Assembly: GCA_015207365.1 (NCBI GenBank)
Contig: JADEXA010000011.1
Coordinates: 62,001-126,000, forward strand
DNA length: 64,000 bases
Reading direction: 5' to 3'
Origin: Vacuolonema iberomarrocanum LEGE 07170
GTDB taxonomy: Bacteria > Cyanobacteriota > Cyanobacteriia > Elainellales > Elainellaceae
The notes beneath the pieces were generated by a model. It worked only from the letters and a program-made list of their open reading frames with translations. It made no database searches and was not told the origin of the DNA. Both the position numbers and the translations under genes were made by a program. Positions 25,390-34,340 of the stretch are shown here, piece by piece (the stretch's first letter is position 1; the number at the start of each line of letters is the position of its first letter).

Positions 25390-25579
25390 AAGCTCCTTGG
25401 CCGACCGTACAGGCAGGGGCTTTCCGACAGGCGAGCGGGCATGTGCAATGCCCCATCCTCGAAAATCCGCCTTTCCACCTGATCCGGGTCAAAAAAAAGA
25501 CAACGTTTTATTATGCCAATTAAAAAACGCTGCTGTCAAGAACAATCTGACGGTTTCGATGCTGCTATTCCAGGGGGGT

Positions 25580-25642
25580 AGAATCCAAGGATGATTGTTT
25601 CTGAGAATGGGCATGATACGCCCGTCCTCAGAAACAATTATC
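25580..25642. repeat. Hairpin element, family IV, copy 2
   Basis: The same AGAATCCAAGGATGA opening as at 22662, then ATTGTTTCTGAG (25594-25605) paired perfectly with CTCAGAAACAAT (25627-25638) and an inner GGGC/GCCC. It begins 20 bp before the end of the PEP-synthase-like gene, on whose 3' side it lies. Confidence 0.6.
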
Positions 25643-25661
25643 CCCTCAATCAGCAATGCCG

Positions 25662-28022
25662 CTATTCGAGCAATTGGCGGGTAGCATTCAGGAGCAACTG
25701 GTGTTCGGCACGGGCGATCGCCTGCTTGGTTTGGGCGATCGCATCGGGGGGAACCGAAATGCCCGTGATGCCCCAACGTACCAGGTGAGGGATGAGTTCG
25801 GGATATTGGGTAGGGGCTTCTCCACAGACGATGCAGGGGAGTCTCAGGGATTTGGCCGTGTGGATCAATTGGCGCAATGCTCGGAGTACAGCGGGGTGGC
25901 TGGGGGGATAGGTTCTGGCCCATTCGGGGTGGTCACGATCGATTGCCAGGAGCAATTGCGTAAAGTCATTGGTGCCGATGCTGATGCCCTGCACCCCCGC
26001 CTCCATAAAGTCTGCCAGTTGGAAGAGAACGGCTGGCACTTCTGCCATGATCCAAACTTCGAAGGGTTCGACTTCTAACAAGCCCGCTTCTTGGATCCAG
26101 TCATGGCAGAAGCGAAATTCCTCTACCGTTCGCACGAAGGGAAGCAGAAGCCGAAGATTGCTGGCCCCGGCCTGCTGGGCCAGACGGAGGGCGGAAAGTT
26201 CTGCGTGAAACAGGGCAGGTCTTTGGGAATAGGCGAGGGTTCCGTGGAAACCAAGCAAGGGATTTTGAGTGGTTTCTTCCGAGGATGTTGTGTATTCGTG
26301 CGATCGCAGATCGGCGGTTCGATAGAATACGGGTCGAGATGCAAAGGCATCAGCAAATCGCTGAATTTGGGTAGCCAGAGCCTCTACAAACTGCGATCCG
26401 GTGGCGAGTAAACGCGCTTCGATCGAGGGATAGCCATGCAACATCCCCATCATTAATAGCTCTGAGCGCAGCAACCCCAACCCATCTGCGGGGAGAGCGG
26501 CCACAGCGGGTAGCCGATCGGGTTGGCTCAGGGTGACGAGCAGTTGGGTGGCATGGACGTCCGGCGTAAGGCTGAGGGGGGGAGCTGGCGCGGGTGTGGG
26601 TGTTGGACTGTCGGTGATGACGGCAGAGAGCGGCGTGAGGATACCGCGATCGCCATCGACACAAATCTGGTCTCCGGTTTGCAACCGCTGCAACGCCTCC
26701 GCCACCCCCACCACCGCAGGGATGCCCAGTTCGCGAGCCAAGATGGCTCCATGGCTTGTAAAACTGCCCTGGGCCGTGACCAGGCCGGTGACTTTGCGGA
26801 GTAATGGCAACCATTCAGGTGTAATTTGCGGGACGACCAGGATGGTATTTGGTGGGGGATCCTGTTGCTCTAGCTCCCTCGACCATTCCGTTAGCCGTTC
26901 GACTCGTCCCAGCGATCGCCCTGGGGAGACGGCCCATCCCCGTAGCAAGGTCCAATGCTTGTCTACCCCGGTTGTCGGTCGTTCTAAGGGCGAAGCTGGC
27001 GAAGCCGCAGGCGCTGCTGTGTGTGAGGGAAAGCTCAGGGTTACCTGAGTGATAAAAAGGTCATCTCCCAATGCTGTACCCGATGGATAACAGCACCATT
27101 CCAGTTCGACATTGCTTCCCAGGCTGGTGCGGAGCTGCTGGGCCAGTCTTTGTAGGCGATCGCGTTGGTCTGAGGAGAGAGCGGGTTGGTCGTGCTGTTC
27201 CGCCGGGAGCGTCTCAACGCTCAAAGGGCTGCTACTTTCGTGCGACGATTGCAGGTGATAGGCATAGGGTTTGGAGGGCATCTGTAGATCAGCCATTTCC
27301 CCATGGCCGTCTGTTAGATGATAGCTATCTGCTGCGATGTCTCCCCGCACTAGCCCATGCCCATAGCCCCAAACTGCGCGTACCTTCACGATGTTTTCAC
27401 GAACCTCAGCATCTCCGGCGGCCTGTATGGGCCACAGCGGTTGCACGAGCACCCCGAGTTTGACCTGATGCAGGGCAATGTTTGATCGCTGCCAATAAAA
27501 CAAACTCCGTGCCCGAAATAGTTCTGCCCACAGGGTTTGGATACCTTGGGCGATGGCGGTTCCTTCGGCCCAGCACACCTGACTGGGAAACAAGCCCCGA
27601 ACGCGGTGGCTGAGTGCTGGATCTACCCCCGGTTCTAGGGCCAGGGACGGACGCAAAATCACTGCGGGAGCCTGCCACGCTTCGATCGCATGGGCAAGGC
27701 GGGTTTGCCAAGTCAAATCCAGGGGGGTCGCGAGGATCGACTGACGAATTTGGCGGGCGATCGCCTGCAACTGTTGGGGGCGATCCACATTCAGGTAGAG
27801 GGTTGAGTCGGGCAAATCAGCAAACAACGGTTCCTGCCAATCGATCGTCTCCAGATAATGCTGAAACATTAGAGCCGTGACCACGAAGCCAGGAACCACC
27901 GGATACCCTCGCTGTTTGACCAACCCTAGATAGTAGGCCTTGTCACCGACCGCAAGCCGATTGGCGGGGCGCACTTGGTCCAACCAACACAAGATATCCA
28001 AATCCTGGGCAGTTTCTTCCAT
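25662..28022 (-). CDS. PEP synthase-like protein (PEP-utilising enzyme family), divergent
   Basis: A 786-residue protein with the three-domain order of PEP synthase. The nucleotide-grasp domain (about 20-330) opens VGDKAYYLGLVKQRGYPVVPG. The swivelling phosphohistidine domain has QGSFTSHGAILAREL with catalytic His424. The C-terminal TIM barrel has FYRTADLRSHEYT, NPLLGFHG, SIGTNDFTQLLLAIDRD and CGEAP with the acid/base Cys. PEP synthase turns pyruvate and ATP into PEP, AMP and phosphate. The ATP site is altered: the usual RSSATAED reads RPSLALEP. It may be an active variant or a relative with another substrate. Confidence 0.75.
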   Translation of the reverse strand: MEETAQDLDILCWLDQVRPANRLAVGDKAYYLGLVKQRGYPVVPGFVVTALMFQHYLETIDWQEPLFADLPDSTLYLNVDRPQQLQAIARQIRQSILATPLDLTWQTRLAHAIEAWQAPAVILRPSLALEPGVDPALSHRVRGLFPSQVCWAEGTAIAQGIQTLWAELFRARSLFYWQRSNIALHQVKLGVLVQPLWPIQAAGDAEVRENIVKVRAVWGYGHGLVRGDIAADSYHLTDGHGEMADLQMPSKPYAYHLQSSHESSSPLSVETLPAEQHDQPALSSDQRDRLQRLAQQLRTSLGSNVELEWCCYPSGTALGDDLFITQVTLSFPSHTAAPAASPASPLERPTTGVDKHWTLLRGWAVSPGRSLGRVERLTEWSRELEQQDPPPNTILVVPQITPEWLPLLRKVTGLVTAQGSFTSHGAILARELGIPAVVGVAEALQRLQTGDQICVDGDRGILTPLSAVITDSPTPTPAPAPPLSLTPDVHATQLLVTLSQPDRLPAVAALPADGLGLLRSELLMMGMLHGYPSIEARLLATGSQFVEALATQIQRFADAFASRPVFYRTADLRSHEYTTSSEETTQNPLLGFHGTLAYSQRPALFHAELSALRLAQQAGASNLRLLLPFVRTVEEFRFCHDWIQEAGLLEVEPFEVWIMAEVPAVLFQLADFMEAGVQGISIGTNDFTQLLLAIDRDHPEWARTYPPSHPAVLRALRQLIHTAKSLRLPCIVCGEAPTQYPELIPHLVRWGITGISVPPDAIAQTKQAIARAEHQLLLNATRQLLE

Positions 28023-28732
28023 TCTGGTTCTGCTTCAGGGAACAGGGACGAGGAAATGATGTATCAAGCTGTGGTAAGGCGAAAAGCGATTTATTAAACG
28101 ATGCTGTGCGATTTTTTAATGGAAAACTGAATGGAGTATGGCTCAATATCTACCGTGAAACAAGCAAAAAATATCGTGAAACAAGCAAAAAAAGCTGTCT
28201 GAGATCAGGTGCCTTAATCTTTCGTTAGATGCATGCGTGGTGGTAAGGCGTATCAAACGTTTGAGACTGATGCGTAATGACTGCACCTAATAGCACCTTA
28301 CCTTGTTGTCTACTAATAGCCACCCAATGCGTAAGGAACGGTGAAGCAATGAACAATAAAAACCAATAAAACGGTGGAAATAGTGGAAATATAATAAAAA
28401 GCTGAGCAGGAGTGAATCCTTTGCAATCGTTGGGTTCCGTAAGAACTGGGCATACCAGCAAAACCCAGTGTTCCGTTGCTCAACGAGATAAAAACAATCG
28501 CGAAAGAATCCAAACTTCCCTGCTTTCTCAAGATAAAATCAATAACCGACTCTCATCAAGAGAGGATGCTTCTTTTTGAGAGAGGATGACTCTTCTCAAG
28601 CGAGAATGGATATTGACGCAGCCAGCGACCTGAGGATGGGATGCCCGAAGAATCAGGCTTTTGCGAAGGAGTCGTTGCGCTGGCTGTGCGAACTCCCACA
28701 ATTCAATCTTATAGACCTGTGACATTAAGCTC
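28023..28732. other. Intergenic region upstream of ilvN
   Basis: A 710-bp gap between divergent genes. It holds a short tandem duplication, GTGAAACAAGCAAAAAA-like, at about 28153-28192, AT-rich sequence, GAGAGGATG direct repeats at about 28560-28590, and the inverted repeat of the ilvN leader (28619-28686). I see no gene. Confidence 0.4.
28619..28686 (+). promoter_or_regulatory. Possible structured leader of ilvN
   Basis: CAGCCAGCG (28619-28627) pairs with CGCTGGCTG (28678-28686); inside, CCTGA (28629-28633) pairs with TCAGG (28653-28657). It ends 47 bp before the ilvN ATG, so in the mRNA it would be a 5' UTR stem. No leader peptide rich in branched-chain codons is evident. Confidence 0.35.
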
Positions 28733-29251
28733 ATGAAACATACGCTCTCCGTATTGGTGGAAGATGAAGCGGGCGTCCTCACTCGCATTGCCGGACTGTT
28801 TGCCCGTCGAGGCTTCAACATCGAAAGCTTGGCGGTGGGGCCTGCCGAACAAAACGGGATCGCTCGCATCACGATGGTGGTGCCCGGTGACGATCGCGAA
28901 ATCGAGCAACTCACCAAACAACTCTACAAGCTGATCAATGTTCTGAAAGTACAGGACATCACGGAAGTGCCCTGTGTCGAACGAGAATTGATGTTGATGA
29001 AGGTCAACGCGACCAGTTCCAACCGTACTGAAATTATTGAGCTAGCGCAGATCTTTCGGGCGCGGGTTGTGGATGTGGGCGATGACTCACTGACGCTGGA
29101 GGTGGTGGGAGACCCGGGTAAGATGGTCGCCATCGTCCAACGCCTCAGTCGCTTTGGGATTCGCGAGATTGCTCGTACCGGGAAAGTGGCTCTGGTGCGC
29201 GAATCTGGTGTCAATACGGAGTACCTCAAGGTGCAGCAAGCACGGGTCTGA
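28733..29251 (+). CDS. ilvN: Acetolactate synthase small (regulatory) subunit
   Basis: A 172-residue regulatory subunit. [21 protein letters not shown] and [18 protein letters not shown] form the N-terminal ACT domain, and the C-terminal half ([13 protein letters not shown] onward) is the ALS_ss_C domain. It activates the catalytic subunit IlvB and confers feedback inhibition by valine in branched-chain amino acid synthesis. ilvB is not in the window; cyanobacteria commonly keep the two apart. Gene symbol could also be ilvH. Confidence 0.95.
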   Translation: MKHTLSVLVEDEAGVLTRIAGLFARRGFNIESLAVGPAEQNGIARITMVVPGDDREIEQLTKQLYKLINVLKVQDITEVPCVERELMLMKVNATSSNRTEIIELAQIFRARVVDVGDDSLTLEVVGDPGKMVAIVQRLSRFGIREIARTGKVALVRESGVNTEYLKVQQARV

Positions 29252-29301
29252 GGCGATCGCGCCCTCATCACCATCGGCTAGCCATTTGTAGAAAGCAGGC
29301 C

Positions 29302-29337
29302 AGGGAAGACAGCATCCAAACGGTTGCTGTCTTCCCC
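29302..29337. terminator. Hairpin between convergent ilvN and NTRC genes
   Basis: GGGAAGACAGC (29303-29313) pairs with GCTGTCTTCCC (29326-29336). It lies between two convergent stops and could terminate both directions, although neither side has a long T-run. Confidence 0.45.
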
Positions 29338-29374
29338 TGTTATGACGCGTTGGTCTGCCACAGTCTGCAATTTT

Positions 29375-30778
29375 CTACACAACTGGAGCGGAGTTCGCGT
29401 TTGACTGAATCACGTTCCGATATTCGCTTTTTTGTTTCACGCCCATCATCTGCTTCACCAGGCCCTTGTCGCGGAAGAACTGCACCGTTGGTGTACCAGT
29501 GATGCCCGCTGATTCGGCAATGTCGGGGTCTTGCTCAATGTCGATTTCGATATAGTGAACCTGCCCCTCAAATTCATTGATCACCTTTTCGAGCATGGGC
29601 TTCAGGGTGTGGCAGGGGCCGCAGGTGGGCGACGCATATTTAACGACGATCAGGCGATCGCTCTCATGGTAGAGCTTGCGCAGGGCGTACCCCCCTTCAT
29701 GGCGGGTGCGGCTGATGTCAAACTCTTCCGCCTGCTGGTATTCTGCCTTGTGTCCTTCTTCGGACGGTTTTTCCGATGCCTCGGTCTGGTGGAATTCTTG
29801 GATCAGGTCATGTTCCGATAGCCAACGTTCGGCGAGTAATGCCGCTGCACAGCCCGTTCCTGCCGCCGTCACGGCTTGCCGATATTCATGATCCTGCACA
29901 TCCCCAGCTGCAAATACCCCATCCACACTGGTTTTCACATCGTGAGTAGTGATGATGTAGCCGACCTCATCCAGCTCCATTTGGCCGTTGAACAACGTCG
30001 TGTTGGGAATATGCCCGACGGCATAGAACAGCCCACGCACGGGCAGATCATGGGTCTCATCGGTTTTGTTATTGCGCACCTTCAACCCCGTCATCAGGGT
30101 ATTGTCGCCAAACACATTGACCGCTTCGGTATTCCAGTGAATGGTCACTTTGGGATTGCGAAAGACGCGATCTTGCATGGCTTTGCTGGCGCGCATGCGA
30201 TCGCTCCGCACCAGCAAATGCACATGAGAACCGTACTTGGTGAGATACATCGCCTCCTCTGCTGCAGAGTCGCCGCCACCAATGACCGCTAGCTCTACAT
30301 CCCGGAAGATGGGCGTTGCGCCATCACAAATGGCGCAGGCAGAAATACCCCGATTCCAATACTCGGCTTCACCCGGCAAGTCCAACCGCTTTGCTGTTGC
30401 TCCCGTCGCGATGATGATGCTGTGCGCTTTGATCTCGCGCTCATCAGACCGAATGGTGAAGGGCCGCTGGCGCAAATCCACCGCTGTCACATCCTCGGTG
30501 ACTAACTCGGCACCCCACCGCTGAGCCTGTTCTTTCATGTTCTGCATCAATTCGGGGCCGGTGATGCCATTGGGGAAGCCTGGAAAGTTTTCCACCTCGG
30601 TTGTGGTCATCAATTGCCCGCCGGGTAGGCCACCGGCCTGAAATCCTTCGAACATAAACGGCTTCAAATTTGCCCGTGCTGCATAAATTGCAGCAGTATA
30701 CCCTGCTGGCCCCGACCCGATAATCACCAGATTCTCGACCCGATTCGTCCCGTTGCCATTGTTTGTTGAAGTCGTCAT
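29375..30778 (-). CDS. NADPH-thioredoxin reductase C (thioredoxin reductase-thioredoxin fusion)
   Basis: A 467-residue fusion. Residues 1-330 are an NTR: FAD loop [12 protein letters not shown] near 21, redox site CAIC at 148-151, NADPH loop [10 protein letters not shown], and FAAGDVQD. Residues about 365-460 are a thioredoxin with CGPC at 386-389 and the cis-Pro GTPTVQFF. This is NTRC, found in chloroplasts and cyanobacteria, which uses NADPH to reduce 2-Cys peroxiredoxin and supports redox control in the dark. Both active sites are intact. No neighbour is functionally linked. Confidence 0.92.
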   Translation of the reverse strand: MTTSTNNGNGTNRVENLVIIGSGPAGYTAAIYAARANLKPFMFEGFQAGGLPGGQLMTTTEVENFPGFPNGITGPELMQNMKEQAQRWGAELVTEDVTAVDLRQRPFTIRSDEREIKAHSIIIATGATAKRLDLPGEAEYWNRGISACAICDGATPIFRDVELAVIGGGDSAAEEAMYLTKYGSHVHLLVRSDRMRASKAMQDRVFRNPKVTIHWNTEAVNVFGDNTLMTGLKVRNNKTDETHDLPVRGLFYAVGHIPNTTLFNGQMELDEVGYIITTHDVKTSVDGVFAAGDVQDHEYRQAVTAAGTGCAAALLAERWLSEHDLIQEFHQTEASEKPSEEGHKAEYQQAEEFDISRTRHEGGYALRKLYHESDRLIVVKYASPTCGPCHTLKPMLEKVINEFEGQVHYIEIDIEQDPDIAESAGITGTPTVQFFRDKGLVKQMMGVKQKSEYRNVIQSNANSAPVV

Positions 30779-31029
30779 TTATTTATACAAACTCATAACC
30801 ACTACGCCTAATAGTCAGTATACCGTGAAAAGGAGAGGGGGTGAAGGGGCGAATCCAAATCAGAGAAAAGGGTGGGCAATATATCTAATAAGAAAATTTC
30901 TACCGAAATCATCATGAAAGGACTGATCTTTTGATGCATAGTGAAGGCACTGAGGGGAACCTTCCCCGGTCACCGCAACTCTACATAGCTGCAACTCCAC
31001 ATTGCTGAGGGTTTTGACCAGCTTTTTTC

Positions 31030-33669
31030 ATGAATGTTTTCCGCCGATTCTGGCAGTTTCCCCAACACCTCGTTGGTTCCAGGCGATTTGCTATTACAGA
31101 AGCCTGCATCGTCGGGCTGATCTCTGGTCTTGCTGCCGTGTCCCTCAAGCAGGGCGTGGGGATGCTGGGCGGGTGGCGTATCCAGCTATCGGATGCCTAC
31201 CCCGACTGGATTATTCTGCCGTTGTTTGGGTTGCTGGGTGGGTGGGTGGCTGGGTTTTTGGTCGAGCAGTTTTCGCCAGCCGCAGCGGGGAGTGGCATTC
31301 CTCAGGTGAAGGCGGCGATCGCCAACGTTCCCCAAGTACTCAACTTACGGCTGGCGATCGTCAAACTGTTGAGCGTCGTACTGGTGATGGGGTCTGGCAT
31401 TACTCTGGGCCGACAGGGGCCGACGGTACAGGTCGGAGCTGCGCTGGCTGCGCAACTGAGCCAGTGGATTCCTACCTCGCCGGGGCATCGCCGCCAAATG
31501 ATTGCTTCTGGAGCTGCTGCCGGGCTTGCGGCGGGCTTTAATGCGCCAATTGCCGGGGTGTTGTTTGTCGTCGAAGAGTTTATGCAGGACTTTTCCGGAC
31601 TGACGCTGGGTACCGCTATTCTGGCCTCTTTCATCGGCGCGGTGGTTTCCCGATTGTTGGGGGGACGCACCCTGCGCTTAGAAGCCGATATGGCCCTCTA
31701 CACCAACACCTTTTCCTTGCTAGATGTGCCCTTTTTTATTGTTTTGGGGGTGCTGGCAGGGCTGTTGGGGGCGCTATTTAGTCAGGGTATTTTCGCCAGT
31801 TTGCGGTTGTCCCGTCGCTGGTTGCCCATGTCGCTGTCGTGGCGCGTGAGTCTGGTGGGTCTGGTCTCCGGCATCATGGCGACCCTGCTGCCGAGTGTGT
31901 TTCGTGACAACACTGGGTTGCAAGAAGTCGTGAGTACAGGCACTGTGGGCTGGCAGCTTTTGTTGTTGCTGTTCTGTGTCAAATTTCTGCTGACGTTACT
32001 CGCCTATGGTTCGGGCGCGCCGGGGGGTATCTTTGCCCCTTCGCTGATTTTAGGGGGAGCGCTGGGGTCGCTGGTCGGGTTGTTTGCTGCCGGAATGGAG
32101 CAAATCTTTGGCGTTCCGTTGGCGCTGGAGGTCGGAATCAGCCCCACCACTACCTATGCGCTGGCGGGGATGGGGGCCTTTTTCAGTGCTGTGACCCGAG
32201 GCCCCATCACGGCGATCGTGATTGTGTTTGAAATTACGACGGACTTCAATCTTGTACTGCCGCTGATGATTGGTTCGGTGGTTGCGTTTCTGGTGGCGCA
32301 ATGGCTGGTGGGTGGCTCTATTTACAACCACTTGCTGGCGATGAATGGGATTGATCTGGAACAGCGGACTGAGGATGGGCAACCATGGCGTACCTTGACC
32401 GCCGCCATGGTGCTGCAGGAACGGGTCGAGACCCTATCCAGCAAAATGTCTCTCAGCGAGGTGAAGGAGGCCTTTATGCGATCGCACCATCGAGGCTTTC
32501 CTGTCCTCGAAAATGGACGTTTGGTGGGGATTGTCACGCAATCTGATTTGGCTGAACGCATGGGACGGTTTGCCGAGTCGCCCGGTGCCACCCTGGCAGA
32601 TATCATGACCCCTCAACCCGTTACCGTCAGCCCCAACACGCCGCTGTCAGATGTTTTGTATGTTCTCAATCGCTTTCAGCTCAGCCGCCTGCCGGTTACC
32701 GATGGGCAGCGGTTGGTCGGCATCATTACCCGCGCTGATATCATCCGAGCCGAGTCAGAGCAGCTCAGTGGGGGTGGGCGATCGGCCAATCTCCAGATCG
32801 ATCCGGCCTACACGGTGTATCAAACGCGATCGCCCGCCACGGGCAAAGGACGCCTGCTGCTGCCGATCAGCAATCCTGACACTGCACCCCATCTGATGGA
32901 ACTGGCCCTTGCCATAGCGCGGGAACGGCAGTACGAAATCGAGTTGTTGAGTACCATCACCCTTCCCCGTGGGCAAACGCCTGCCGAAGCATCGGTCTAC
33001 ACGGGCGATCGCCGCAACCTCCTAGACCACTTGGAATCTCTAGCTGACGGCATTCCCTTCCTCTCCATCCATACTCAAATTCAGGTCGCCCATGATCCGG
33101 CTCAATCCATTCTGGACGCTATTAGAGAGGAGCATATTGACCTGTTGCTGATGGGCTGGAAAGGGAAGACACGCACGCGCGGGCGAGTGTTTGGCAGCAT
33201 TGTCGATACGGTTGTGCGCCAGGCTCCCTGCGAAGTCATTGTGGCAAAACTAAGTGACACCCCCCAGTTCGATCGCTGGCTACTACCCATCGCAGGTGGC
33301 CCCAATGCCCAGGCGGCTCTGGAGCTATTACCACCGCTGTTGACCCTTTCCCCCGACCCCCAGGTGCGACTCTGTCAGGTGATTTTGGCAAACGATGTCA
33401 GCCACACGCCACCGGAGATGCTGAAGCAGGCGGCGGCCAATTTACGGCGTCAAACCAATGCCCGCATTGTTGCCCGTGCCAATTGGGGAGATTCGGTGCC
33501 GGATGTCATCCTGCGCTTATCTGAGGAAAAGCATTATGACGTGATTATGTTGGGGGCCAGCCGAGAGGGGATGTTGACCAACGCTATTCAGGGTAATATC
33601 CCTGAGGCGATCGCCCGCCACAGCACGGGAACCGTTTTGTTAGTCCGGGATGTTATTTCTCCTTCCTAA
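31030..33669 (+). CDS. ClC-family chloride channel/transporter with CBS and USP domains
   Basis: An 879-residue protein. The ClC membrane domain (1-430) has GSGIPQVKAA, GRQGPTVQVGAAL (127-139), FVVEEFMQDF and GAPGGIFAPSL. A CBS pair follows (about 460-580, HHRGFPVLENGRLVGIV and SRLPVTDGQRLVGIIT) and then two UspA-like domains (610-740 and 750-875; VFGSIVDTVVRQAPCEVIVAK). The gating glutamate of the GREGP motif is Gln129 and the central Tyr is Phe (TDFNLV), which points to a passive channel rather than an H+ antiporter. The CBS and USP parts may sense adenosine nucleotides. Confidence 0.9.
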   Translation: MNVFRRFWQFPQHLVGSRRFAITEACIVGLISGLAAVSLKQGVGMLGGWRIQLSDAYPDWIILPLFGLLGGWVAGFLVEQFSPAAAGSGIPQVKAAIANVPQVLNLRLAIVKLLSVVLVMGSGITLGRQGPTVQVGAALAAQLSQWIPTSPGHRRQMIASGAAAGLAAGFNAPIAGVLFVVEEFMQDFSGLTLGTAILASFIGAVVSRLLGGRTLRLEADMALYTNTFSLLDVPFFIVLGVLAGLLGALFSQGIFASLRLSRRWLPMSLSWRVSLVGLVSGIMATLLPSVFRDNTGLQEVVSTGTVGWQLLLLLFCVKFLLTLLAYGSGAPGGIFAPSLILGGALGSLVGLFAAGMEQIFGVPLALEVGISPTTTYALAGMGAFFSAVTRGPITAIVIVFEITTDFNLVLPLMIGSVVAFLVAQWLVGGSIYNHLLAMNGIDLEQRTEDGQPWRTLTAAMVLQERVETLSSKMSLSEVKEAFMRSHHRGFPVLENGRLVGIVTQSDLAERMGRFAESPGATLADIMTPQPVTVSPNTPLSDVLYVLNRFQLSRLPVTDGQRLVGIITRADIIRAESEQLSGGGRSANLQIDPAYTVYQTRSPATGKGRLLLPISNPDTAPHLMELALAIARERQYEIELLSTITLPRGQTPAEASVYTGDRRNLLDHLESLADGIPFLSIHTQIQVAHDPAQSILDAIREEHIDLLLMGWKGKTRTRGRVFGSIVDTVVRQAPCEVIVAKLSDTPQFDRWLLPIAGGPNAQAALELLPPLLTLSPDPQVRLCQVILANDVSHTPPEMLKQAAANLRRQTNARIVARANWGDSVPDVILRLSEEKHYDVIMLGASREGMLTNAIQGNIPEAIARHSTGTVLLVRDVISPS

Positions 33670-33712
33670 TCTTTTAAGGAATTCGCTAAGTAAGTCGACC
33701 GGTGCAATTAAA

Positions 33713-33759
33713 CCTAAAAACCTGTGCCGCCCGCAGCGCGGGCGGCACAGGTTTTTAGG
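33713..33759 (+). terminator. Very strong hairpin after the ClC gene, possible terminator
   Basis: A perfect 22-bp stem (33713-33734 with 33738-33759) and 3-base loop, rich in GC at the tip (TGCCGCCCGC), with TTTTT nine bases later (33766). It is 44 bp beyond the ClC stop. It may instead be the core of a palindromic repeat, since GTAAGTCG / CGACTTAC flank it at about 33691 and 33783. Confidence 0.55.
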
Positions 33760-33787
33760 GTCTGGTTTTTCATCATGTTGAGCGACT

Positions 33788-33889
33788 TACAGGATAAAAA
33801 TTAAAACCTTGCCAAAACCCTTGATTTTAGGCGGTGCAGGCGGTGACTGTGCTACTCAAAAGTAAGGGTTCTCTCGTTTTTGCCCTGGA
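33788..33889. repeat. Palindromic element, family III, copy 1
   Basis: TACAGGATAAAAA (33788-33800) and a near-complement TTTTTGCCCTGGA (33877-33889) bound about 102 bp. A better preserved copy is at 45875-45980, sharing AACCTTGC-AAAA near the left end. The centre of this copy is diverged and no longer fully self-complementary. Confidence 0.55.
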
Positions 33890-34340
33890 CTCAGGGGGAA
33901 TTCGATACAATCAAGGTCTAGACACGTTTCTGAACTTGGGTGCAGTGTTGTCGTAGCAAAACGTTCTTTCCTGACTTGTCAGGGAACGCTAGACCATTAC
34001 GCCCTGATTGCATCTACTCCTGCCAGAATTTAATGATCGTCAGGCTTGAAGGGGGCGATCGCGACCCCTTCTCACTCGGACAGAACCGACGTAGCAAGAA
34101 TCGGTAGACCAAGGCTGACATCCTCTGCGCCATTCCCAGGTGGTTGGTATGCCCGAGTCGGTATGACTCGTTGGTATGGGCGGAGGCTGGTGTCAGGTCG
34201 TTCTGATTTTATCTGGGACATGGCTGGTTGTACGATGCTTCGTCGGCCTGTGTCCATGGCGTTTGTTCCCAACGATTCGACCCACTGGACTCGATCTCGT
34301 CAGGGTGTTGTTTGGCGCTCCATCTATCCCTTTATCCCCC

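Larger units (their letters stand above)
33670..34340. other. Intergenic region between ClC and the CHASE2 cyclase
   Basis: About 670 bp. The first part holds a 22-bp-stem hairpin and a family III repeat copy. From about 33930 on there is no recognisable structure; the cyclase frame is open from 34176, so some of this may be coding. Confidence 0.35.
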
